From NCBI RefSeq assembly GCF_900155865.1, contig NZ_LT707006.1, forward strand, positions 5,129,779 through 5,193,778: a stretch of DNA of 64,000 bases. Direction: 5' to 3'. A program made the translations under genes and the position numbers. Of this stretch, positions 28,234 through 36,313 are shown piece by piece. The DNA is from Bacteroides bouchesdurhonensis. Its GTDB lineage: Bacteria; Bacteroidota; Bacteroidia; Bacteroidales; Bacteroidaceae. How positions within the stretch are numbered: position 1 is the first letter of the stretch; each line of letters begins with the position of its first letter. The notes beneath the pieces are model-generated. The model was not told the DNA's origin and searched no databases. It was given only the letters and a program-made list of their open reading frames with translations.

Positions 28234-30255
28234 TTACCTCCAAACTTGTCTTCCATCCTCATATTTAAAAATACGTTCCTGAATACCACGCGAATAGTTT
28301 TTCAACAGTAATAACGTATTAACAGGAACATTTTTATATGACAATGAATCTGCTCCGGAAACTTGCTTTCCAAGAGATTCCCATTTATCCCGCTTTGCAC
28401 AATAGAATAATTCATATTCATCGCCCGGACGAATATAATTATCATAGCTGCGGGGAGTATAAACAATCTTTCCGATCTGCTTCGGAGTCCCCAGATCAAG
28501 ACCTGCCCAACCTCCGGAAGGTTCAATATAATCATAGGAAGTAGTAACGTCTCCATCAAAAGTGTTCGTATATTCATGCGAACCGTCTTTCTGAAAACAT
28601 CCGGGAGTTCCAATCACTTTCCCTTTTAAAAGAACAGTATCCCCCGACGCATAAAATGCCACTTCTGCAATGTTGCAATGTGCATCCCTCGGACCAATAT
28701 ATCTAACATAACGATAGGCTTTCGAAGAATAAGGCTGAACCACCGTCTGCAAACGTTCCGGCTTTCTGTCTATCCTATACAAAATATCTTTCTCGCGAAA
28801 AGCAGGGTCATTGCTTCCTTCAAAAGTCCCGCCGATCATACGGTTGCGAAAAAAGTCTTCCCCTCGTAAAGTATATTTAGCGAATAAAGTAACATCCTGC
28901 ACACTATCTGAGGGAGTATAAAAATGAAACTCATTGGAAATATCAACCTCAAAAGGATCTGTCCAGAAGCGAAGATGTCCCTGCTCATAAGTAGCTACGC
29001 GCATTACAGAACCTTTCTGTATATCCTTAAAGACAAGTTTTCTACCATCGAACTCAGTCCACGCAACAGGTTCCCCCTCCATCAATCTACTTGCACAGAG
29101 ATAAGCAATCCGGGAACGAGGTCTACCCCTATAAATAGCCGATCCGGGAATTTTCAGTTCTTTCTTAAAGTCTTTTGTGTATGAAAAAGTAACATCCACT
29201 AAATGAGGGTCCTCAAAAAGAGGAACGATAACCGTATCCAACGCCTGCATATCTTCCTGCATGGAACGATTCAGACTAAATGTATTACGATAAACCTTGA
29301 TTTTAGGAATTGCGCACACTCCATCTTTCCTAACTTCACTCACGCCATTAGGAAATTCATGATAATAGAGCGTACCATATTTATCGGTAAACGAAATCCA
29401 TTGATGACTATCATTCTCATCGCCTCGTATCGGCATAAAATCGATTGCACAAGGAATTCCCAATGCGCGACAAACGTAAACTACAAAATCAGAAGTTTCA
29501 CGACAACTTCCGGTTTTCATCTGAGCAGCTTCGGGTCCCACATGGGGAAGGTTGGCAGGAGCTACAGTTGTGAAAACTGTTCCCTCTTTACGAATAGAGT
29601 CAAGCAAACAACGAGCTGCTACAATCGGATCAGCTTTATCAAGTACACCGGATGCCCGCAAAGAATCGAGCAGAGGATTATACTTCCGATAAATGTCTTC
29701 CCGCCAGCTACTCAAAGTCTCGTCACCAATACGATAAGGAAGAAGGTATTCACAAAAAACTGCAAATGAAACATGTTTCCCCCATGGTTGTTCCTGCCAA
29801 ACCTTAAATGCCCATTCAATGTTATTACAAAGATATGCAGAATCTACCGTTTCGATATCCTTGCAAGATTGCAAAGAATCCAATTGAAACGCTCCATACA
29901 TATAGTGAATAGAATCAACCAACAAATTAGGAGAGATACCCATTCCACGTGTTTCTTGTAATAAAGTATAATATGTAAGATACTGTTCCAGCTGCTTTCC
30001 TTTATAATAGGTATAATAAGGCATATTTTCTATCAGAAAACATGCTGCTTTATATTTTAAACTATCTGTCGGTTCTGTTTGATAGTGAGACAATACTTTT
30101 TCCAGTTCAGTACGATTTTCACCAGCTTGCTGTAGGGCACTCTCTAATAAAGAAACTGCCGGAACCTTCTTTTTTGATCCTGTACAAGAGAAAAAAAGAA
30201 AATCCCCAATAACAGCAAACGAACAAACAAAAAATAATTTTATCAATACTTTCAT
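28234..30255 (-). CDS. Transglutaminase-like lipoprotein with C-terminal discoidin domain, copy 2
   Basis: The 673-residue paralogue of the protein at 12791 has lipobox FFSCTGSK (Cys24), TGSCRETSDFVVYVCRALGIP (Cys near residue 250) and NDSHQWISF (His), then a beta region and an F5/8 type C domain (GTPGCFQKDGSHEYTNTFDG, GGWAGLDLG). Its part from nt 29549 to 29820 is the parent of the three structured RNA candidates. The mRNA itself contains the complementary arms (TTTGGCAGGAAC and CTCCTGCCAACC). It is expressed from promoter D together with the O-antigen-ligase-like gene. Confidence 0.85.
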   Translation of the reverse strand: MKVLIKLFFVCSFAVIGDFLFFSCTGSKKKVPAVSLLESALQQAGENRTELEKVLSHYQTEPTDSLKYKAACFLIENMPYYTYYKGKQLEQYLTYYTLLQETRGMGISPNLLVDSIHYMYGAFQLDSLQSCKDIETVDSAYLCNNIEWAFKVWQEQPWGKHVSFAVFCEYLLPYRIGDETLSSWREDIYRKYNPLLDSLRASGVLDKADPIVAARCLLDSIRKEGTVFTTVAPANLPHVGPEAAQMKTGSCRETSDFVVYVCRALGIPCAIDFMPIRGDENDSHQWISFTDKYGTLYYHEFPNGVSEVRKDGVCAIPKIKVYRNTFSLNRSMQEDMQALDTVIVPLFEDPHLVDVTFSYTKDFKKELKIPGSAIYRGRPRSRIAYLCASRLMEGEPVAWTEFDGRKLVFKDIQKGSVMRVATYEQGHLRFWTDPFEVDISNEFHFYTPSDSVQDVTLFAKYTLRGEDFFRNRMIGGTFEGSNDPAFREKDILYRIDRKPERLQTVVQPYSSKAYRYVRYIGPRDAHCNIAEVAFYASGDTVLLKGKVIGTPGCFQKDGSHEYTNTFDGDVTTSYDYIEPSGGWAGLDLGTPKQIGKIVYTPRSYDNYIRPGDEYELFYCAKRDKWESLGKQVSGADSLSYKNVPVNTLLLLKNYSRGIQERIFKYEDGRQVWR

Positions 30256-30324
30256 CGTACTTGAAACCCTATTTTGTATTTATGGTTGCAACTATTTAGT
30301 ACACCAATAACTGCATAACCCTGG

Positions 30325-30443
30325 CAAAGGTACAGACAATCTCATCGCCACACAAGAGGCTGTTACATCTCCTTCTATCCATACCTATTGTATATTAACA
30401 GATTAAAGCACCATAATATATATTATCATTATATATTGTAACA
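30325..30443 (-). promoter_or_regulatory. TGTAACA-type promoter D (transglutaminase copy 2)
   Basis: Minus strand: TGTAACA (30361-30367), five bases, TTG (30353-30355), 20 bases, TACCTTTG (30325-30332). The inverted second box is at 30437-30443 (76 bp). The leader is about 60 bases. Confidence 0.82.
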
Positions 30444-30544
30444 TCAAACATCAATTTTCAACTCATTATCGACTAAATATAATTCTGCATTTGAAGAAAA
30501 TAATATCAATTAAATAGAAGGATGTTTGCAAAGGTGGAATCATT

Positions 30545-30831
30545 AAAATAAAAAGATTGGCGGAAACAGCAATAGTGAAAAACATTTCTCTCTTTTCAAC
30601 TAGAATCTGGTAAACAATAAGCATACATTTGTTACTCTATGTTTTGTATCTAATACAAGAGAGAAAAAATCATTCACTAAATGCATTTGAACATTCCCCC
30701 ATGTACGTTCCCGCCAAACCTTAAATTTTCGTTCAATACATACAATAAATATAATAAAACTCTTTTTCTAGAAAGTAAGACAACCCATATTAACATTATC
30801 AGTTATCTTTGTCCTTATTATGCTTTTCATT
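30545..30831 (-). ncRNA. Candidate structured RNA 2 (transglutaminase-gene derived)
   Basis: Predicted from promoter E to the T-run at ~30550 (TCTTTTTATTTT). A 5' hairpin (TAAGGACAA with TTGTCTTA) is followed by the conserved 3' element (30553-30722): AAGGTTTGGCGGGAAC pairs with GTTTCCGCCAATCTTT, with a bulged T. Compared with RNA 1 a central A-T pair is replaced by G-C, a compensatory change. The arms match the transglutaminase gene, including ~20 bases beyond the stem. No long ORF is present. Confidence 0.45.
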
Positions 30832-30837
30832 TTTTCG

Positions 30838-30957
30838 CTAAAGTATTACACTTTTCAATAATATGCAACCGTTTGTTACACTATGTAGTAATACTACAAC
30901 CTAATTATCAAGCAATTAGCTAAATAAAATAATCAATTTATACCTAATATTGTAACA
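30838..30957 (-). promoter_or_regulatory. TGTAACA-type promoter E, divergent with the lipoprotein gene
   Basis: Minus strand: TGTAACA (30874-30880), five bases, TTG (30866-30868), 20 bases, TACTTTAG (30838-30845, one mismatch). The inverted second box (30951-30957) faces the lipoprotein gene at 31076, 118 bp away, so one regulator could control both directions. Confidence 0.75.
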
Positions 30958-31075
30958 TTAGTACAATATGCAAATCATACATAAGAACTGATTTTTCTAT
31001 TTTTAGAATAAATATTTTCCCTCTAATTTACTTTTTTCCACTTACTTTGCAGCAAATTTAAAATTTAGAAAAAAC

Positions 31076-31786
31076 ATGACTGGTAATAACATGAAAAGTA
31101 TCTCGTATGTAATAGTATTTGTTTGTGGAATATTAGCCACCTTCTTTATCTATAGTTGTAGTAATGATGAATATTATGCTGACGAAGCACAAAGAGAAGA
31201 GAACAGTATAATTTCAACTCGCGCTCTTTCATCTAGAACAATGGGAATAGGTAATACACTTATTGATTCTATTGCTGCTTCTGATGAATTTTGGGAATTT
31301 CAACTGAGTAGTGAACTTCTTGCACAAAAATTTGATACTTATGTTTCATCATTAGGAGAAGAAGATTATGATAAGCTTATGGAAAATCTGAATAATGATG
31401 ATTATATGGATGAATTCATTCAAGTAGCTAATATGGAAGAAGCACTACAACAAATGAATAAAGCAAAAGAAAACTTGGTGAAAAACACTGGATTTTTAAG
31501 ATTAAGTGAAGATGAAAAAGCACAATTAATTATGCAATTTGCCGAGAACAAATCAAAAACTAAGGCAAATCTATTGAAAACAAGACAGGAAGGGGGAAAC
31601 ATATCTGAATGTGAAAAGAAACGGGAAGCGGAAATTCAGAAAGCTGAAAAGAATTATAATACAAATGTATTATTCTGTGATAGTATAATAATCCCATATC
31701 TTTGTTATATACAAGCAGCATCTAAACGCAGTTTAGAATTAAGAGTAGCTGAAGGCAATTACCAAGATTGTTTAAACAATAATTAA
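31076..31786 (+). CDS. Lipoprotein with C-terminal Cys-stapled helical hairpin, copy 1
   Basis: The 236-residue protein has lipobox IYSCSNDEYY (Cys28); MKSIS at 31091 is an alternative start. After an STRALSSRT stretch comes a helical, acidic middle part, then LLKTR (Arg170) and a 58-residue tail with exactly four cysteines, C179-x21-C201-x8-C210-x21-C232. This spacing predicts an antiparallel helical hairpin held by two disulfides. The Thr-Arg sites resemble positions cut by Arg-specific proteases in Bacteroidetes lipoproteins, so the tail may be released. It overlaps the next gene by one base (TAATG). Paralogue at 35307. Confidence 0.72.
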   Translation: MTGNNMKSISYVIVFVCGILATFFIYSCSNDEYYADEAQREENSIISTRALSSRTMGIGNTLIDSIAASDEFWEFQLSSELLAQKFDTYVSSLGEEDYDKLMENLNNDDYMDEFIQVANMEEALQQMNKAKENLVKNTGFLRLSEDEKAQLIMQFAENKSKTKANLLKTRQEGGNISECEKKREAEIQKAEKNYNTNVLFCDSIIIPYLCYIQAASKRSLELRVAEGNYQDCLNNN

Positions 31787-32067
31787 TGGGAATAATAAAA
31801 TACATAATTTTATACGCCATCCTTTGCGGCATTAGCATTATTATGTGCTATTTCGATCGTTTTAGTGACCGCACTTATTTACCCTTTCAATTTTTTCTTA
31901 TCAATTTTTGCCAATTCCTCTCATGGATAATACTTATAATAGGTGCGGTCAAAATATTATCCAAATATAAATCATCTAATAAAAGAGTATGGGTCTATTA
32001 TACAATAATGATGAGTTCTGCAGCCGCCATCAACTCATTTGTAGAATTAATAAACACTCTAATATAA
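31786..32067 (+). CDS. Small three-helix membrane protein, copy 1
   Basis: The 93-residue protein starts MGIIKYIILYAILCG and has about three membrane helices with FQFFLINFCQFLSWIILIIGAVKIL and NKRVWVYYTIM. Its start codon overlaps the stop of the lipoprotein gene, so the two are translationally coupled. The paralogue at 36002 keeps the same phrases. Partner or immunity/export role for the lipoprotein tail is a guess from position. Confidence 0.65.
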   Translation: MGIIKYIILYAILCGISIIMCYFDRFSDRTYLPFQFFLINFCQFLSWIILIIGAVKILSKYKSSNKRVWVYYTIMMSSAAAINSFVELINTLI

Positions 32068-32070
32068 ACT

Positions 32071-32874
32071 TTACTTCAATTTCTGTAAGAATGCTTCCCA
32101 GTCATCATCTTCAATATTAAGTCTCTTTCGCGCACGGGATTTCATAACACGATAAGAACCATCAGTAATACACAAGATGGACAAGATTTCTTCTTTACTT
32201 TTTCTCATTCGAATGAGAACACATAATATAATATCACGTGCTGGAGGTAAAGGTTGAATGTTCTGCTTTTTTAGCCAACTGAAGAAGACTGGATCAATTG
32301 CATGACATCCTTCTAGCAATAGCGAGATCTCACTTGGAGTAAACTGGGCAATAGACTTATTTTCAAGGAGTTTACGAAATAATAATAGTCCTTTTTGTGG
32401 AGGTGGTGGAAAATCTACCAGTTCTCTAATTCTTTGTGTCTGGAGAATTGCCTGTCGCCGCTCTTCCTCTAGCCTCTTATACAAAGTAGATGTAAACTTG
32501 ATTATGCCTGCTACCACAATTCCAACAATAATCAATGCGGGCAATGTATAGGTAGATAACACCGGATCCATGACACGATGAATTTCTTTTGGCATCAACT
32601 CAAAAGCTCTATTAGCCGCAAACAAAAGAAAAGCTGCAATAAATTGCCAATCGGTTATTTCAGCACCCAATCCTTGGGCACCCGGTTCGCGAATGGTCCA
32701 AAGTAATGCACCCACAAACAATACCATCCACAATGTGAGATAGATAGAAGATGAAAATGCATCAACATACAATTCTGGAAAAAAGATTTCGGACAGATAT
32801 GCTATAACTATGACGCCACAGCATAACAAACCACCCGAAAATAACTGTTTAAAAGAATAAACTACTTGCTTCAT
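32071..32874 (-). CDS. Four-helix membrane protein with cytoplasmic HTH domain, copy 1
   Basis: The 267-residue protein has membrane helices at ~12-30, 42-60, 78-92 and 108-128, a coiled coil (LYKRLEEERRQAILQTQRIREL) and a C-terminal region ARDIILCVLIRMRKSKEEILSIL with SYRVMKSRARKRL, the LuxR-like HTH type seen in many Bacteroidetes regulators. It is convergent with the lipoprotein/membrane pair, with three bases between stops. It may sense the partner proteins in the envelope and control the module; no DNA target is shown. Confidence 0.7.
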   Translation of the reverse strand: MKQVVYSFKQLFSGGLLCCGVIVIAYLSEIFFPELYVDAFSSSIYLTLWMVLFVGALLWTIREPGAQGLGAEITDWQFIAAFLLFAANRAFELMPKEIHRVMDPVLSTYTLPALIIVGIVVAGIIKFTSTLYKRLEEERRQAILQTQRIRELVDFPPPPQKGLLLFRKLLENKSIAQFTPSEISLLLEGCHAIDPVFFSWLKKQNIQPLPPARDIILCVLIRMRKSKEEILSILCITDGSYRVMKSRARKRLNIEDDDWEAFLQKLK

Positions 32875-33027
32875 ATGTCACTGTTTATCATGTGCTTTAT
32901 ATCATACAAACTTACATAAAATTCTTAATGCAGCAAAAGAAATCTGGAGATTAGAGAATATTTGAAATGACAATGATGTTACAAGAAAACGGAAGCCAAC
33001 ATTAGTAAAAGTATATTAGCTTCCGTC

Positions 33028-33831
33028 TTATTTCAACAACTTTCTATTTCCGCTATCTTCCAACACATGCATTTGCTGAATGGCAATCTGATTCAATTTA
33101 ATAAGCCGTTCACCTTGTGGAATGCCTTGATCAATGAACACAGCATTCAAATTTTCCATATTGGAAAGGCAAATCAGCTCATTGATAGAGGCATGATCCC
33201 GGATATTACCTTTCAAATCAGAATGCTCTTCACGCCACATCTTGGCAGTCTTTCCAAACATAGCTACATTGAGTACATCTGCCTCTTCTGCATAAATAAT
33301 GCTTGCCTGTGCCGAAGTGACTTCCACCGGGATAAGATTTTGTTTGATGGCATCAGTATGAATGCGGTAGTTAATCTTTGACAGCTCACGTTTAGCAGTC
33401 CAGCCGAGTTGAACCTGCTCTTCCTCTTTTAGACGTTGAAACTCCTTCAGTAGATACAACTTAAATTGCGGAGATACCCATGTGGCAAACTCGAAAGCAA
33501 TGTCTTTATGGGCGTATGTCCCTCCATAACGCCCGGCTTTTGCTATAATTCCTTTAGAGTTTGTCTTTTCCGTCCATTGTTTCACGGAAAGGACAAAGCG
33601 ATTTAAGCCTGCTTCATTTTTAATTCCCTCGAATTCGGGGGAATTAAATTGAGGATTGTACATTTCTTCCCATATGCCCAAGAACTCAATGGTATTCTTG
33701 TTACGTAACCACTTTTCAATAAGAGCAAGTCCGTTATCAATGTTGCGTACCATGTCTGTCAAGGATATATAGTCTTTATCATTGTATGTTATAATAGTTA
33801 CTTCTGTATCTTGAACTTTGATTTTCGCCAT
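33028..33831 (-). CDS. KilA-N domain protein
   Basis: The 267-residue protein starts with a short beta region (VQDTEVTIITYNDKDYISLTDM), then KilA-N features (IEKWLRNKNTIEFLGIWEE, GRYGGTYAHKDIAFEFATWVSPQFKLYLLKEFQRL) and a helical C-terminus. KilA-N is a DNA-binding fold common in phages and mobile islands. It splits the two lipoprotein modules and lies beside decayed sequence, consistent with an accessory insertion. Confidence 0.85.
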   Translation of the reverse strand: MAKIKVQDTEVTIITYNDKDYISLTDMVRNIDNGLALIEKWLRNKNTIEFLGIWEEMYNPQFNSPEFEGIKNEAGLNRFVLSVKQWTEKTNSKGIIAKAGRYGGTYAHKDIAFEFATWVSPQFKLYLLKEFQRLKEEEQVQLGWTAKRELSKINYRIHTDAIKQNLIPVEVTSAQASIIYAEEADVLNVAMFGKTAKMWREEHSDLKGNIRDHASINELICLSNMENLNAVFIDQGIPQGERLIKLNQIAIQQMHVLEDSGNRKLLK

Positions 33832-34320
33832 ATTCTTTCATTAAAAAACATCTTGGTACAAAGATAGGATGCTTTTTCTAAAATCGAGATATTTTCTTTG
33901 AATAATTCTTTATATTCAGATAAATCTAATATCTTTGTCACGAAAGAGTTACTTGAAAAACATACCACAGAAAAGCGCAGCAATAAGCACGGTTGCCAAC
34001 TCGTTACCTCAAAATCGGGTATTCCGCCCAAAGCCTTTATAATAAGGCGATAAGAAATTTATTCCAGAATTACATAAAATATCTGGAATTGCCGCATAAA
34101 ACGGTGCAAATGTCTTCGAGATTCCTGTTTATTAGGTATTTGCAAAGCCAACGGATGACAAAGGCATATGAGGCAGGTGTGGTAATTGGAACATGCTTGT
34201 CGCCAATTTGAACCGAGGTATATTTCAAGTGCCAAGGGACAGACAAACGAGATGCAGGGCGAAGACAATAAAGCTATAGAGCTATCTGACTTGCCTATAA
34301 CTTGCCAGATAGTCCTTGCC
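33832..34320. other. Decayed sequence upstream of the KilA-N gene
   Basis: Frames on both strands are short and change frame often, for example a plus-strand 72-codon frame at 33993-34211 ending EAGVVIGTCLSPI. No family recognised. It looks like remains of one or more lost genes. Confidence 0.4.
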
Positions 34321-34530
34321 AATATTATTTTTTGCGACGATATTTCTGATTTGGGTCGTTGTTTTTTCAGGAATGGTACGTTCAAGGACACCAATTTCTA
34401 TTAAGGATGTAACATATTTCTGCCTATTTTTTGGATTGGTTGGAAATTCTTAGTCTGTCCATAATCTCTTGTGCTGTTCTCGGTATAGAACAAAAATTCC
34501 TTATATCCTCTTCATTCTTTGTCAAGTTGC
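34321..34530 (-). pseudogene. C-terminal relic of an AlbA/AAA-type ATP-binding protein
   Basis: The minus strand reads NLTKNEEDIRNFCSIPRTAQ then EIMDRLRISNQSK, and after a one-base shift ICYI/VTSLIEIGVLERTIPEK. This is the winged-helix tail usual in Bacteroides AlbA_2/HATPase-like or Fic-associated proteins (…FCxxPRTxxEIMxxLGI…LIExGxLxxTIPxKP). Only this tail is left, and it has a frameshift and a stop. Confidence 0.55.
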
Positions 34531-34794
34531 GAGTAACTAAGTTTGTGTGAAGTTGGTTACTTATTAGGAAGTTACGAAAACAACCAATCATTCCGAATAC
34601 ATAATGAAATCTTCTGCTATGATAGATATTTTCCGCAAAGCTGACGAAGAAATAAAAGTGGTAGCGACATCCATTGATATTGAATGGTTATAAAGAAGAA
34701 ATATCATTTTAATCTATTCTGAAATACTTTGGTGAGTGCTCTTTTAATCAAACTATCAAATAGATATAAAAAGCTGGGGAAATTCAATATTATA

Positions 34795-35064
34795 TAAAAT
34801 ATAAAGGTTGGCGGGATGCTCTTCTATAAAAAACTTTTTTCCCTTTTTATCAGAATCTAACCTCTGAAATGATAAAGAAGAAGTTTTTCATACAATGTTA
34901 CTAATGAAACATGCTCTCCCCCGAGAGTGCTCCCGCCAAACCTTTAATTTTTCAATCAATATTATTATCTATACACGCTAGTACAAGTAAGTATATCTTC
35001 TATTTGAAGAACAAAACAACAAGAATAAACATTATCATCTTTTTATGTTATTCTTCTCCTTTTA
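34795..35064 (-). ncRNA. Candidate structured RNA 3 (transglutaminase-gene derived)
   Basis: Predicted from promoter F to the CCTTTATATTTT end. A 5' hairpin pairs AAGAATAACAT with ATGTTTATTCTT. The 3' element (34803-34945) is closed by AAAGGTTTGGCGGGA pairing without mismatch to TCCCGCCAACCTTT apart from the bulged T. Length and layout match candidates 1 and 2. Confidence 0.45.
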
Positions 35065-35070
35065 CTTTTG

Positions 35071-35191
35071 CAAAAGTAAGCGTCTTTTTATTGGAATACA
35101 ATAGGGCGTTACAACATAATAATAGCTATTAGTCTCATTATAAATCATTTATCCAAACTAATAAATAGTATTTTATACCTATATTGTAACA
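35071..35191 (-). promoter_or_regulatory. TGTAACA-type promoter F, divergent with the lipoprotein gene
   Basis: Minus strand: TGTAACG (35107-35113, last base differs), five bases, TTG (35099-35101), 20 bases, TACTTTTG (35071-35078). The inverted box is at 35185-35191 (78 bp), 115 bp before the lipoprotein start at 35307. Confidence 0.78.
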
Positions 35192-35306
35192 TTCGTAGAC
35201 AGACTTTTATTAATCAGAACCGATATTTTTATTTTTAGGGCAAATATTTTCCTTCAAATATGTATTTTTTCGCTTACTTTGCAGCAAATCTAAAATCAAA
35301 ACAATC

Positions 35307-36017
35307 ATGACAGGAAAAAGAATGAGAAATCTATCGTATGTAATAGCATTCGCTTGTGGAATATTAGCTACATTCTTTATTTATAGCTGTAGTAATGATG
35401 ACTACTACACTGACGAAACAGAAGCAGGAACAAATGGGATAGCTAAAACACGCGCATTTTCATCGAGAATGATGAATGGTGAATATACACTTATTGATTC
35501 TATCGCTTCTTCAGACGAATTTTGGGAATTTGAAATGAGTAGTGAACTTCTAGCTGAGAAATTTAAAGCTTATACTTCTACATTAAATGAAGAAGAATAT
35601 GACTATCTCATTGAGAATATGAATGATGATGATTATATGGCTGAAGTCATTAAAAAGGCAGATATGAAAGAGGTATTAGAACAAGTAGAAAAGTCTAGAG
35701 ATAATCTTTTCAATCAAACTGGATTTTTGAGACTAAGCAAAGAGGAAAGAACACAATTATTCTCGCAATTTGCAGAAAGTCGCTTACAAACAAAAATGAG
35801 TCCTTTAAAAACACGCAATGAAGGTGGAAGTGTTTCTGAATGCCAAAAACAAAAAGAAGCCGCAGTATCTGCTGCTAAATTAAAATTTGATAATTCAGTC
35901 TCACTTTGTGGAAACGTACCAGCAGTTGCACAACTTTGCTATATGAATGCTGCTGCAGTATATAATTTTGAGGCAAGAATGGCTGAAAAAGCATATCAAG
36001 AATGTATCGGGAACTAA
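35307..36017 (+). CDS. Lipoprotein with C-terminal Cys-stapled helical hairpin, copy 2
   Basis: The 236-residue paralogue of the protein at 31076 has lipobox IYSCSNDDYY (Cys28), KTRAFSSRMM after the lipid site, PLKTR (Arg170) and a 58-residue tail C179-x21-C-x9-C-x21-C. The four cysteines and the KTR are kept while most tail residues differ, which argues that the staple and cleavage-like site are functional and the surface is under diversifying change. The 5' flank is also homologous to copy 1. It overlaps the next gene by 16 bases. Confidence 0.72.
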   Translation: MTGKRMRNLSYVIAFACGILATFFIYSCSNDDYYTDETEAGTNGIAKTRAFSSRMMNGEYTLIDSIASSDEFWEFEMSSELLAEKFKAYTSTLNEEEYDYLIENMNDDDYMAEVIKKADMKEVLEQVEKSRDNLFNQTGFLRLSKEERTQLFSQFAESRLQTKMSPLKTRNEGGSVSECQKQKEAAVSAAKLKFDNSVSLCGNVPAVAQLCYMNAAAVYNFEARMAEKAYQECIGN

Positions 36018-36313
36018 AAATAGCCATTAAATATATTATCCTATATGTTATAGTATGTAGTATAATTTTCTTTTTATGCTACATAGATCTATTTATCAAA
36101 GGCATAAATATTGTTTTCCAAGTCTTTTTAATCAATTTCTTTAATCTCCTTTCTTGGATAGTAATAATAGCTGGGGCTATCAATATATTCCCTAAAGAAC
36201 GATACTCTAATAAAAGAGTGTGGTTTTATGTTGCTATAATGAGTGGTATTGTAGCTTCCATTTATTATCTATTTGAATTAATAAACGGATTAATATATGG
36301 ACTAAAAATGTAA
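36002..36313 (+). CDS. Small three-helix membrane protein, copy 2
   Basis: The 103-residue protein starts MYRELKIAIKYIILYVIVCS and carries FQVFLINFFNLLSWIVIIAGAINIF and NKRVWFYVAIM, matching copy 1 at 31786. The start at 36002 lies inside the end of the lipoprotein gene; no later in-frame ATG precedes the conserved IKYIILY, so the overlap looks real. Confidence 0.63.
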   Translation: MYRELKIAIKYIILYVIVCSIIFFLCYIDLFIKGINIVFQVFLINFFNLLSWIVIIAGAINIFPKERYSNKRVWFYVAIMSGIVASIYYLFELINGLIYGLKM

